The notes under the pieces are model-generated. The model saw only the letters and a program-made list of their open reading frames with translations, searched no databases and was not told the DNA's origin. Positions 24,901-37,890 of a stretch of 64,000 nt of DNA are shown here, in pieces. The translations under genes and the position numbers were made by a program. Every line of letters starts with the position of its first letter. The stretch's first letter is position 1. The stretch covers positions 4,349,207 to 4,413,206 of the forward strand of contig OZ234496.1 in the NCBI GenBank assembly GCA_965153455.1, in the 5' to 3' direction. Source of the DNA: Sphagnum compactum (Eukaryota; Bryophyta; Sphagnopsida; Sphagnales).

Positions 24901-27900
24901 TTCATAAATAGGCCAAATGAATAAATTGACAAAAAATAATTACCTTTTGAAGTTATGGTTCATTGATTAAAGCCTTGGTTTATCTTTGTGAAGGTGAGGA
25001 TTCCTTTGCATATTTACAACCCATTCACATGTCTAAGTAATTAAGTTAGCCTAGGGCAGGGTAAGCAAAGAGCTTAGGGTAAGGTAGGTGCATAAATAAA
25101 TTATCTACCTATTTATTACCAATTTACTTACTTAATGTTAATAAATCATTTATAAAATAATTTAAAAATAATAATTTACAATTTACTGGGAATTTTTATT
25201 TTTTGGGCCCGTCTAGGTGATAATGGAATGCTTGAAGGTGTCATAATTTAATAAATTGTTGTTCTCGTTTTGCCATCAATTCTTTTATCTTTTGCAATTT
25301 GCTATGTAAGTCAATAGCCATAGTTTTGGCAATTATCTTATCCAAAATAATTCACTTGCACATGTTTGTTACTTGGTCAAATTTGTGTTTGAAAGATTTG
25401 ACTATTTAACACATGCTTTATTTCACCTTAATGTTGAATAATTTGTTTTTTAAATTTCTTCTACTACTTTTAATGCATCATAATTTTCACTTTAAGGCAT
25501 TCATTTTCACCTTCCAACATCTCCACACATATCTTGATTAGATGTTGGTCCTACACCTTAACTTTGGCTTGGAAAGCTTGAACAAAAACTTTGTCTAATT
25601 TCATCTTTTTAAAAATTAACTCCTTGTGCAAATTTGTAGTTTACTAAATATTGGTTTCTAATTTTTGCATGTTTAAGGCATCATCATACACATCTATAAA
25701 CCTTCCTACCATTTTATTTTGGAGATGGACAACATTTGAATCATAGCTGAAGGGACCTTCCTTTAGAAGCTCGGTATCTCCCCTATTTGTTAAGTTTGCC
25801 AATTTCATGCTTTGGAGTCTTTCAAACATTATTTGATGTTCTATGGAAAAGCCTCACTAGTTTAATTGGCTTTTAGGCACATTTGACAAACTTGTAGCAT
25901 CATTGAAATTAACATCAGATGTAACTTCATTATCTTTGGTAAAATTACTATCAAGTTTGAAGACGCCGAACTCTTGACTCATATTTTTAAAATGAAACTA
26001 TTGCTACACTAGGTAGCTTTTGAAACCTCTTTTGTAATTTCATTGCATACTTTGTTTGGATTAAGAAGTGTTGAATTATTTTTTATAACTCTTACTTTAG
26101 GTGTAATTTTCTAATGTAAGTTTGGATTTCCACTATGGAAGCTAGGATGGTTGTTTGGAAAGTTTTATTTATGATTAAAACTTCTGAGACTTTTGAAGTT
26201 ATGGTTCATTTATTTTAGGCTAATTTTAATTTTAGGGATAGTAGTGTTTTCTTGATTTGTGTGTTTGCTAGGATGGGATAATGAAGTGGTTCATCCTCCC
26301 CCTTGTGTAGTTTCTAGACCTTGATTTAATTATGTGATGTGGTTGTTGCCCACCTTCCTCCTCTGTGGGGTTTTTATTTAAAAATTCAGCAAAGATTTGT
26401 TAAATTGTAAGAAAACACACATTTACTTAAATGTTATTGCATAAATAATATAATTCATGACTATTAAATGCATGTTTGCATTTTTTTTTAGTTTTCTAAC
26501 ATTTATTCATTGTTAAAACAAAATGAAAGGGAACACAATCATTACATGGTGTGCAAAAATTATAATGTAATGTTTTTTACATGTTTCAAAATATAATCAT
26601 GCACATCATTAATTCAAAACATGGCAAAAAACAACAAATGTAATAATTGAAGTCATTGTTTCAAAATATTCATAAGTAATTAATTATTCTTGACCATAAA
26701 ACACACCAATACATATTTAAGTGTTCATTATTGAAATATGCACATGTTCATATATATGGGTTCAACGTGATGAAAAAATGAATTTTTTGTTGTTAAATTT
26801 ATTTATTTTCTTATTGGGGCTTTTTTTTTTTTTTCTGAAAAGAAAAATGTCAAAAAATCATTACATTTGAAATTATGATCTTGAAATGTAACCATTGAAT
26901 TTTCAAGATTGATTTTTTTTTTTTTTCAATTACATTGGTGCATAAAAAGAAGATTATATATTTTCAATGTTGCGATTTTAGCGTATGATATGAATCCAAT
27001 AAAAGATTTGAAAAAGTTGTGCAAAGAAACTGTTTGGTTAGATTTAAATGCAAAGGAATATAAGTGAAAATTCACAATAATGTGAATATAGACATGATCT
27101 CACAATTATGTGTGTGCATGTATGTGCATCAATGTCCAAAAGTGAAAGAAAAATTAACAAGTTTTGTGATAAAAATTCATAAGTATTTGTTTAATTTTTT
27201 TTCAAAAATAATGGAAGGTTTGAAGAATAAAAGGAAAATAATTTAACATTCATGGAAAAAAAAAATTGTGTATCATTAGGCATTTAACACAATTGTTTTA
27301 GCAAAAACTATGAAATAAAAATTTATTAAGTTGAAGAAGATGTTGACATTTGTTTCAAAATATACATACATGAAGATATGTCATTTAATTTGTCATGAAT
27401 TGGATTGATTTTTTTTCAAAATCAATCCTAATTATTAATGTTTAATTAATTTATTAAACAAAGAAATGGGAGTAGATGGTGAGACAACATTTTGTTCGTT
27501 AAATTTTGGGATGAAGTTTAAGAATAGGAATGTGAAGATTTTTATATTTCGAAGTGATAAAAGTTTGTATGGTAATATGGTTGAAGATTAGAGTAAGGTC
27601 TGATGGATGACAATGGGTCCTTGTATAATCCAGTGAATTCCGTTTCTATTTCACTAGTCCTTGGCCCTTTAACTCAACTTGAGAACAAAAGAATAATCAA
27701 GGAGAGGAATGTGTCTTTTCCTCGGATTGGAGACATTTTAATACCTATAGACACATATTTGAAAGGATGTTGTGCCCAATTTTATTGTCTTGAGTTGGAT
27801 CACAAGATTGGAGTTGGGGATTGGGTTTTGAAAGTTTAATATTTTGGTAGGAATGCCCATTTGATGTGTTAGAGTTATTCCAAGGACTTGTTTGGCAAGC

Positions 27901-28080
27901 TAGGTTGGAGGTGTGTAGGGTATAATGACATTAATTATAACATCAAGGTAGATGGCAACAGAGTACGGGCAATCATTTCAAAAAGAGAAGTGGAGGAAAA
28001 AGTAGAACCATTAGATTTGTAGCATATTACATTGCACTAACCAATTTAAAATTAAAGTTGGAAGTTGCAAAATGACTAGC
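21946..28080. other. Long AT-rich intergenic region
   Basis: About 6 kb of AT-rich DNA with short CTTTCATCCA-type repeats (22,420-22,700), poly-T and poly-A runs and a TATATA/CACACA tract near 24,765-24,790. Open frames are short and lack recognisable domains. A 78-codon frame at 27,603-27,839 may be an upstream piece of the gag remnant that follows. No host gene is seen. Confidence 0.5.
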
Positions 28081-29330
28081 TTGTAGGGTATGGATGAATT
28101 ATTTTGGGGGCGAGACCATGAAGATGTCAATGATTGGGCAGAAAGATTTACAATGGCCGCAGAAGTGCGAGATTTAAATGCATACAAACTGTTAAAAAAT
28201 TATAAAGTTAAATTTAAGAGGGCGAGCTAAGGAATGGCTTAAAAGGTTGAACCTAACCCTAGTTGATTGGGTTAAATTGCGGACTCTGATAGTACAAAAA
28301 TATGGGGATGTTGATGCTGATGACATCCGAATGAAACTTGATGCCATCAAACAAGAACCCAAGGAAAGGGATAAGCTCTTTCAGAGAGGCATGATACATG
28401 ATGATGAATAAAGACAAACATTTCTAGGTAGATTAAGGCCATAAATTTGGAAGTTATGTGTGGTAAAGATTTTTATGGATATTGAAGAGTTGGTGGGAGT
28501 TGCAACATAACTGGAGAGGGTGTTGGGAAAGCTCAGGGAAACACCATATGAGCTTCTAAAGGAGGAACAAGAAAAAGGAGTTTCGGAGACCATGATGGAA
28601 AAGCAAGTCACTGCTTTGAACAACACACTCATTAGTTTCTTCAGAGGGAATGTGCCCAATCCTGATACACCATCTTCTTCCACTATGTTCAGGGGATGTT
28701 AGATCTGCAGGGGAGGAGACCATTTAGCCACTGCTTGTCTAAGACTGAATGAGCCACAACCAAAATGTGCCAGATGTGGCATGTTTCATGAGGACAAAAA
28801 ATTGTGGGCTAAAATGCTCTTTTTGTTTAGGGTTAGGTCGTTCAGAGGATAGGTGTTGGAAGAAACCCAAGGATGGGAAGTCCAACTCTGGAGCAGCAAA
28901 GTTTTTGGAGGTGTTGTTGGATGATGAAGAGGCAACCATGCAGCAACTGAACAAGCTATGTGGAAATGCTAATGTTTTCTTTTACACCTGAGTACCTATA
29001 AGGAGGATGCCTATTGAGGTGGCGCCAAATGGAACTGTGCAAACCCTTGAAGTTATAGGAGAGGGAATAGGGATGAATAGGGAGACCTCTGTTAGGTCCA
29101 AGATTTTTTCCCACTTCATTAAAGGGAAGATTTCCTCTTTGTCCCGTGGAGACAATTCTCATGATACTAGGGGAATTAGAACACCTTGAAAGTTTAGTAA
29201 AACTGGCTAGATGCAAAAAAGATTCAAAAACAGTGGACAACCAGGTATCCATGGTTTTAACATCCCTAGCAGTCAAGAAGATTTATATCAACAAATTGGA
29301 AATAAAGTTGAAATGACATTTTTCCAATTT
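28080..29330 (+). mobile_element. Degenerate LTR-retrotransposon gag with zinc-knuckle, truncated before protease
   Basis: Several frames read gag-like protein interrupted by stops and at least one frameshift near 28,200. Recognisable parts are VNDWAERFTMAAEVRDLNAY, then LRGRAKEWLKRLN and LIVQKYGDVDADDIRMKLD. There is a coiled linker LGKLRETPYELLKEEQEK, and a CCHC zinc knuckle at about 28,694-28,737 reading C-stop-ICRGGDHLATAC. The stop inside the knuckle shows it is dead. Beyond it, text such as MPIEVAPNGTV, EGIGMNRETSVRSK and HFIKGKISS is typical of the gag-to-protease linker in plant gypsy-like elements. The protein ends near 29,310, before any aspartic-protease DTG motif. I see no flanking LTRs. 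Confidence 0.65.
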
Positions 29331-29439
29331 TTTTTTGTATTTAACTTTTTGAAGAATTTGAAAATATGATGATGTTAATCATATGTACTTCAGTAATGAA
29401 GTTTGATTCAAAATTTAGATGTTTGATTATTAATCATAT

Positions 29440-29850
29440 TGTTAGGATAATCAATACAATAAAAATGAGATTCAAGGATATTCAAAGTGTTTGAATTTTT
29501 ATTCTTGTTAAATTTGTGAAAATTTATTGTAATAAATTCATAGTTATTTTATAAGAAGCATAATAGGAATGAGAATCAAAGACATGAAGTGCTTGATTTT
29601 TATTTTTGTTAAAATTGTGCACAAATATTCTAATAAATTCATAGTTTTTTTATTCTAAGAATAATAGGAGTGAAAATCAAACATTTGAAGTGTTTAAATT
29701 TTTATTCTTGTTAAAATTATGCAAATGTATTGTAACAAATACATAATTATTTTATGTTTAAAATAACAAGAATGAAAATCCAAGATTTGACATATTCTTG
29801 TTATGATTGTTCACAAATATTATAATTAATCCATAAACATGTTATAATTT
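29440..29850. repeat. Tandem repeat, ~101-bp unit, about 3-4 copies
   Basis: The word TTTTTATTCTTGTTAAA and the following AATAAATTCATAGTTATTTTA recur with starts near 29,491, 29,593 and 29,694, with a weaker copy near 29,793. This gives a period of about 101-102 bases. Copies are AT-rich and moderately diverged. Confidence 0.7.
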
Positions 29851-32427
29851 AAATTGGATTACATGAATTATATTGGATGGACTACCTTGTACAACTTTTG
29901 GAGTACAACTTTTTGATATTTTGCCTAAAGATAGTAGGCAAAAGATGAAACAATCCAATTTCAATTTGATGAAAGGGTCTTCACTCCTTTGGCCTAATTG
30001 TTTGTACACATTAATAGTTTAATACACATATAGGTTACATGAAAACATACCTTGATAACTTTTCAACATAATCACCTCAGTTAGGGGTTCATGAGTACAA
30101 ATCATAATTAACAAGTTGTATCCATTGCCTAACTTAAATTATGTTAACAAAACTACACCTTTATTCAATCTACTAGGCTCTTATTTAACTTAATTTTTTT
30201 TCTCATTAATAATTGAAATTTTCTTTCATACTTTGGATATTGACTTTTCATACATTATAAAAAAATTCATCAACATATAAAACTTCAAATAAAAGATCAA
30301 ATGACATTTCAACATAACAATATGTTTTAAATATCAACTATTCAATTCTCATCCCTCATTTGCATATCCATTTTCCGTTCATTGCCAAACTTGAAAATTC
30401 AAATAAAAATGATTTTTTTATTGCAAAATCATTTCAAGGTTTATCCATGAAAAAAGAAGAGCATCAAACTCAAAAAATATGAAAGACATCATTTTAGTCA
30501 ATGCACTAAGTTCGTTACCAAACTTGGTAATTTTCCTTAAAAAGTTTGGATTCTCATCCACATTTTGCATGTTGAATTTTCATTCATTACAAAAGTTTCA
30601 TAAATACGTGTACTTTATAGGGAAAATTGATGATATTTTTATTTTGAAAAAAATTCAAGATTTCATTTGTGCATCATAATGCATTCTCCTATTGATTTTT
30701 CAGCCACTCTAGCCTAATAAACATTGGTTGTTGACCACCCATTCAATGAATAAATGGATAACATGTGAATAGAGTAAACTTTCACGTGATGAAACAAAAT
30801 AGTCTAAATAAAGGAAAACTAGGTAATTAACTCTTGCCACGCCTAATTCTTTCAATAGTCAAAACTATAATTTATCATGAAAAATGTAAATAATAGATCA
30901 TTAACTTAAGTGAAGTTGCCATTCATCCATCTATGCTAAAGATGTTAAGCGTTCAATCATTTGATATTTTGTGGCCATGTTGCACAACTAGATACCTTGA
31001 TTATGCACATAATTATGTACTTTGTGTATGTGCAAATATTATTCAAGGAGGGAATAAATGAACTTTCCACCATTCCATGGTTTGTTCCTCTAAGAGGACC
31101 ACCAAGAAATCGTCCACCAATTTTGAAGAAGGGCGAAGTTGTAAGGAGAACAAGAATTGTTCACCCATTCGGAAAGGAGAGGGAAGTTGGAAGGGTGAAA
31201 ACAAAGATTGTTCATTTGTAGCAAAGAAGAAAAAAGTTGGAGAGAAAATGAATATATTCCTAATCATTCAAAAGAAGAGGAAGGTTGGCATGTATGCAAA
31301 TAGCTTTGTAAAGGGAGAAAGATAAAATTTTAAGTAGGTTTGTGAGGGGATAAAATAGGTGTGTAGCTAGTTATGAAGTCCACATATAGACAAAAATAGT
31401 TTTAAAAGTTGTATACTGATCTTACATGCATTGAATTTAAACAATCATAAAAATTAGGGTATTTATGTACATTTGTTGTCTTTCAATCTTATCCATCTCA
31501 TCAATTGCAAGTACCATTGACACAAATCCTCATCCAACTCCTCTTCTAATGAAATTCTCAATGAAATATATATGAAATTATATGTGACACTTTTTTCAAA
31601 GGTTTGCAAAATACAAATTTATTTAACATAGTTTTTAGGATGGTCACTGTGGAGTTGCTTGGAGAGTTGAATTTCCTAATCTTCATTCCCATTTATGATT
31701 TCTTACAACTCATCTGTCCATGTGTAAACATTGTTTCCCTTTCTCCAAGTTCGTAAATAAGGATAACAATGCTTTCATGAGCCAGCAAGGGCTATAACAT
31801 CCAAAGGCATGCAAGAAACTGCATGTAAATTCTTGAGTTTTTATGAAACAAGGGGTTTTTGATCCAAGTGTTATACAAATCAAATCCTTATCACTCTTAT
31901 GGAACAATGGGGTTTGATCCAAGTGTTACATAAATTGCAAGCCATGCTGATGCAAGCCATGTCAAAATGGTGGCAGCCTCATCCCAAACTTCTCCTCACA
32001 AATCCACCTCCATTATCCAGATTTGGTTGACTACAAAAGCAGAGGTTGGTAGGACTCAACAGCATGATTACATGGGTGATTCAATTTCACAATCTGTTTC
32101 CAAATGAGTGAAGATCACATAAAATGTTGAGGTATGGGATTAACTTGCATACCTGTCTCAGGTGTGTATTTTGACATCGTGTCGCCATGCAAGGACAATT
32201 GTGTGCAGTTATCCCGTCCTACACCCTAGGTCTTGTTGGTTCATAATTTTGTCCATGCTTCTGGTTGTCAAAGCCACCCATCAAAACCAAATTGAAGTGA
32301 AAAATGACACATTGAAAAAACAGGGACTTGAGAAATGTTTTCCTTTCAAGACTTAAAAGTATACACAAAAGGGAATTTTAGGAAAGTAAAAGGAAATTGT
32401 GAGCTCACTCACGCTACACTAGAATGA
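29851..32427. other. Intergenic region and 3' flank of the coiled-coil gene
   Basis: AT-rich, with no recognisable gene. An open frame at 30,961-31,221 is purine-rich and has no visible domain. The last few hundred bases should be 3' UTR of the leftward coiled-coil gene. Confidence 0.4.
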
Positions 32428-35400
32428 CTAAGTGGGTGACACCAACAAATGATTGTGGTTCCTATGAGACTCCATTGTCGACACCCGCTCTGTTTGAAGT
32501 GCCAACTCCAACTTCATGCCAAGACCACCCACCAGAAAAACCATCCCATTAGTGCACTACAAGCATTTGAAAATAGATACTCTGCATACTTTGCTGCAGA
32601 TGAAAATTGAAAAACATTCTTGGGTTTTCACTGCAATTCATGATGTTATGCTTCAGTCAAAAGGAGGTGAACTCTCCGGGTTGGACTTACAGTCAAAACC
32701 AACACAACTGATAAGAAAAGGATATACACTGTAGTAAAAATCATTGTAAAAAAATCCCAAACACTAGAAACTTAATGTGATTGACAACAAGAGGGGTGAA
32801 CAAAAAGAACTACATGTAATGTTATAGTATTATGTACTTGTACACAATAAATGTGAAAAAAGTAATGTTCACTTCTGATTATGGAAACCAGAAACTCTGC
32901 AATTAGCAACATGGATATTGGTAAACTGTAGCAAAGGTTATCGCATATGAAACCTTGGCTGTGCGAGAGCTCCATTCATCCAGCATTGCGCGCAATCGTT
33001 CATTCTCTTCCACATACTGTTAATCACATCAGCAAAGCATTTAACAGTCACAAATCAGCTTCAGTGATTAACACACAAAACCAAGATAAGAAAAAAAGTA
33101 GAAAATAGAATAGATCAGTGAGATCACCTGGTCATTGATTGCACGAACTCGTAAAATATCAGCATCCCGCTCACTAATAAAACCCCGTGCAAGTCGAACT
33201 TCTGCTTGCAATTGATCCCTCTGACAGACAATGCTTTGTAGATCAGTAGTGGGGAATTAATTTTTAGCTAAAGGAAACTGACTAGCAAGTGCACCCTGTG
33301 GATTTGATGCCCATCAGAAATCCAAGGATATCAATGACTGAAATACCCACCAGACAATCCACAGTTTCAGACATCTCATCCCCAGGCACCAATTGCAAAT
33401 TTCTGGAAGTATAAAACAATGGTTGATTTGTTCAAAACCTCTGCTGCAATAGCTCGTAATTCTTGTTCTCGGGCAGCCAACAAGTGCACTAAGTCCACCT
33501 GGTCCAGTCACTTGATTAGCAATATGCAAATGGCAATTTGAAAAGGTTGTGAAAAACCAATGAAGAAAAACAGTTGCAAATAGTAAAAAGACTTGGGCAA
33601 TTGTGAAAACCATCCTTCAACAGGGGAGGGAGGGACCGACAGAAATTATTGCTAAAAGAAACATGTCTTCCAGAAGATGGCAACGAAACCTGTAGCTGGA
33701 AAGATCTAGTGCACCCAAGCTGGGTATTTCCAGTTACCTGTGGTGTATTACCATCTTGTGTGTGCTCATACTTGCTCAAACTTTCCTGTAGCCGTAAAAT
33801 CTGAAGCCAACATCCCTCCCATGACAAGGGCAAGCTAAGTTCCAGATGTAGCTAACCATAAGAAGACATGATCCATAATAAAAAAAAGGGCATTCAGTAT
33901 TCTGGGTCTATAGAAGCCTGACTGGAATTTAGAAAACAAGGACACATAAGGTCAAATGGAAACAGATGACCCTGGGGTCAAAACCTCTGATTGGAAAGAG
34001 ATGTGTGACAAAGGGCAACATACAATGCAGGGGCATTGTCAAGAAATTGAATCCAGAAAAAGGAGGAATCTGGTGCAAAATCCACCTCTTTGCTAAGGTG
34101 CTGGAGATTATCTTGCTGATAATGAAGAAGTGCTGCTTGCTGTTCTGCCAGTCCACCACTGTCTACATACCTAAAATTTGTGCAAGACAGTCAGTATTGA
34201 TTAAACTAGTGAATCCATCTTGTGGGGACTTGCTCTTAACATATATCAGCATGAGAGAAGTCAGAACTTGGAAGCATGAATGACAAACTAACCGGACATC
34301 ATCAAGCGCTGGAGGTCCCTGTAATACTGCAGAAAGAGTGCACACTACATCTGGTTGGCAGTGTGATGTGTTGTGAATATGTACCTTATCTGCAAAAATA
34401 AAGCACCTTCTCAACCCACTATACCTACAGTTTTCAAGTTCATTTTTGCCACCAATACCCCTGACAAAGAATTGACCTAATGCAAAATACATACACAGCT
34501 GCCCAAGATGACACAACAGCAACCACATGGAGGTTTCTCTTTGTAAACAGTGCTCTTGCTGCAATTTTGTTGATGGTTTAAATGCTGCTCAACAATTGGA
34601 AGTACAAAAGAGTTGCGTTCAGTGTTTCATGAAAACTCTAAGAAAGACAATGGATTTGGAGCCATAAAAGTTCCCTCCTTCACATTTCTACAGCTGGAAA
34701 TCTTCAAAAACCAACTACCTATAATTGCAAGCAACTGATCACAACCAGAGGCCATACACACTTACAAATGAAGACACTGACCAACACACCCATCCAAATA
34801 ATTTGTACAAGTAGTATCACCCTGCAGCAACATGAACATCCCCCAAGAATGTGGGGTCATCCATCAACATTTTGCACAAAGGCACTCAATTAGGGTGGTG
34901 GGTGAGCTTCTGTGCTGTGCGATAAGGTAGTTTATGCCTACATCATGATGCAGATCTTTCAAAATACGCCTTCACAAGCACACAAGGAAACAAACACTTT
35001 TAAAATCTGGATGTAGATTAAAATACACAGGATTAGATTACCGGAGAAATAACAAAGGTGGGATGCCCCATTGCTGCAGGAAGGTATCCCAGGTCACAAC
35101 CACAAGTACTGTTCCTGTCCCTGTACCACCCAACATAGCATTCCTCTTGCATAAGACCACCCTCTTATCCTGCCCTAATTCTCTGTAACGCTAAGATAAT
35201 CTTACCTCGTTTGAGGTAGTAAGTTCTTCACCATTTAAGGCTTGACCCCAGCAGATACACTCAGACAGCAAAACATCCTTTGATTCTTGAAGATATGAAT
35301 TGATTTGACATACCATAGGCGACTATTTTGAAGGGCTGAGATACTATCCACTTCAGAAGCACACTGAACTTCAGAAAGCCCTGCGCAACAAAATAAACCC

Positions 35401-36721
35401 CCAATTGTTCGTTAGCCAAACATGTGGGGCATACCCACAGCATGATGGAAGTAGAGTTCAGAGGGGAAAACTTTGTGTGTACCTGCTGCTGCATCCTTTT
35501 CAGTTGTGCACTCAAATGTCTTTGCAAAAACCCTGCACTAGCCAAACAAGTTCAAATATCACCCTCAATCAAGAGATGGCCCTGGATTGGATAGATCAGA
35601 TAATAAAAAAGGTCACCACATGTACTACAAATGCTTAATATAGAACTAATGTCATCTGTCAACCTTCTTTTGCCCCAAAACTTCCCACACAAACACTTCA
35701 ACAATGGATCAGGATTGATGAAAAGCCTCATAAGCATCAAAATTACTTTCTCCATTTTGTGATTACTGTTCCGCAATACTGGTAAAAGAACAGAGAGTTC
35801 CATAACAGAACCAGCAGTCACATGGATTATAGGATATAGTATTGTATTTGGTATTCATGCAGAGTCCAACTTTTGCAGGAACAATGGGCTCCTTGATTTC
35901 AAGGACAAACCAATTTGCAGATTCATAACCAAAAAGACTTGCAGTACTCAAATGCTAAAGGATGGTAGGCTGACCTGTGACCACAAGCAGGAGGAGGTTA
36001 CACACAGAGAAAAGTGCCACCTGTGATAGCAACAGAGGCAATGGCAGCCATGACGGAACAAGGAGCATCCCGTACGCTGTCTGTATTCAATCACAAAACC
36101 ACATCAACTCCAATCACTATATTCATATGTACATATATCCATGAGATTGCAGAGAAAAATTCCACAACAACACTTGTTGAAGATAAACATTCTGTTGTCA
36201 GTTCCAGCAAAACAAAAAACTAACTACACACACAAGAAGCACATGTGTCCACAACTCATTGTGCATTTCTGAAGAAACACTTTGATAACCGCTCCTAGTA
36301 TATTGAACCCTAAATCTACAAAGCTCAATCAGCTAATGACAGCTTAGAAGAAATCATGTGTAACAAACAATATGCTGCGGTGGGGATGAAGATAATGGAT
36401 GGATCATGCAGTCAGGCGTTCATGATTGCACATACCAGAAGGAGACAATAAATGCAAGCCACCAACGTGTCTGCCTTCTCATGCCATCCCAACAGTGGAA
36501 GCTCTGCTGTGTCTGTGAACCTGGCTCCCGCCCAATACATAAGCATAGTTCTCAATCAGTCCCTTTGAACTGCATGCAAGCTTCCGATAGTACTTACAAG
36601 GGGAAATGCAGCTAACTCTAATGATGATGATGATGATGATTTGTACGACTTACAGTTCAGGATTGACTGGCATATGGAAGGAATCTGATGATCCGGTGCT
36701 TCCCTGACCGAAGCGGGCCAT
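32428..36721 (-). CDS. Plant coiled-coil protein (middle exons unresolved)
   Basis: Secure exons from the C-terminal half: 34326(or 34318)-34293, 34170-34086, 33800-33738, 33498-33439, 33220-33128, 33016-32954, 32511-32428, all in phase. They read LQGPPALDDVR-YVDSGGLAEQQAALL, then heptad-rich helix (ILRLQESLSKYE, VDLVHLLAAREQELRAIAAE, RDQLQAEVRLARGF, YVEENERLRAMLDEWSSRTAK, LELALQTERVSTMESHR), ending HLLVSPT. Probable first exons are 36721-36654 (start MARFGQGSTGSSDSFH, in a GCCATGGCC context), 35532-35483 and 35380-35314. Between 35,313 and 34,327 I could not join exons in frame, although coding-like pieces exist. The product is a long parallel coiled coil with no enzyme motif. It resembles plant proteins sometimes labelled ELKS/Rab6-interacting/CAST-like, but I am not sure of that name. 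A trafficking or scaffold role is inference. Confidence 0.68.
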
Positions 36722-37356
36722 GGCAACATGAGCAGCCGTCCTAGTCGAGCTGAAGAAACCCTGATTTTTAGGGTTTAGGGTTTCTTCCGATTTGAGATCT
36801 TTCCCTCGATTCAATTCTCCCCTCCTACTATCCAGCCTGGGGAATGTTCAGACCAAGCTCCCGTGCTTCTCCTCCTGCTGCTTCCAAAATCCGACTAAAA
36901 TATCTCTCTCTCTCTCACTTTGCTTTTCCTCTCTGCTAGAAACAAACGAAGCTCCATCTTTCTGAAGCTTCACACCCAAACCCTAAAAGAAAAGACTTCT
37001 AACAAGTCTACCATTCAAACTCTGGAAAACAGAAATCGTGAACTTTTTCCTTATCCCAATGCCGCCGCCGCTGCTGCGACGCTTAAAAGAGAACCCACAA
37101 AACAAAAGCAGAGCTCCTCCATCCTCATTTCCACTGACAAAACAAACTTTTAGAGATCCATCGCAATTCCCGCTCAATACCCAATTCCAGAAACCCGCAG
37201 AAAAAGCTCAAATTCTCCAACTTCACAGCACCAATCTCTTCAGATTCTCAGACAAAATTTATGCGCGAGAAAATAACAATCGCAGTCGGCACGCCCCATT
37301 TTGCACTACAGCAGAGATCTTGCAAGTCCCGGTGGTTTCCTTCCGGCGACGACGTT
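36722..37356. other. Upstream region of the coiled-coil gene
   Basis: Promoter and leader of the leftward gene, with a short (TC)n tract at about 36,903-36,917 and repeated AACCCTAA-like words (36,770-36,785, 36,978). No gene is recognised. Confidence 0.4.
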
Positions 37357-37650
37357 CTGTCCGTCTCTCATCCATCATATACCGTTCGTAAATCTACCCA
37401 TCTGATTTCCGAAGACCCATTCTGTCCGTTTCTCATCCATCATATTCCGTTCGCAATTCCACCAACTGGTTTCCGAAGACCATTCTGTGCTTTTCCTCAT
37501 CCAACATATTCCGTCGCAATTCTTCCATTTGGTTTCCGAAGACCCATTCCGTCCGTTTCACATCCATCAGATTCCGTTCATAATTCTACCATTCGGTTTC
37601 CGAAGATCCATTCCGTCCGTTCAGAATCCATCAGCTTCCGTCCTCGTCGT
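37357..37650. repeat. Tandem repeat, 63-65-bp unit, ~4.5 copies
   Basis: Copies begin with CTGTCCGT or CCGTCCGT at 37,357, 37,422, 37,485, 37,549 and 37,613. Each runs through CATCCATCATATTCCGTTCG and ends in TTTCCGAAGACCCATT. Spacings are 65, 63, 64 and 64. The period is not a multiple of three, so the open frame across it is unlikely to be coding. It lies just upstream of the LHCB remnant. Confidence 0.9.
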
Positions 37651-37890
37651 TTGCTTCGGAGTTCTGTCCGGTCTTGTTGTTGGTTTAGGGTTTGGAAGAT
37701 TTAGATAGGGTTTAGATCTAAACAAAACAAAACAAAACATTCTGTTGTTTTGTTGCAAAATCGATGCTCTCTTCTTGGTAGCTTTATTGCAATTTTTCCA
37801 AGCTTTTTTTTATGTGGACATGTTTGTTTGTGTGTGAAAGAAAGACTGACTTCATGTTCTGCAGAATGTTGTGATTGTTCCTTGTTGCAG

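Noticed and set aside
30961-31325. Overlapping open frames of 82-86 codons
   Set aside because: Lys/Glu-rich repetitive composition, no recognisable domain, no splice partners.
37261-37704. 147-codon open frame
   Set aside because: It runs through a 64-base tandem repeat whose period is not a multiple of three, so successive copies are read in different frames; not a conserved protein.
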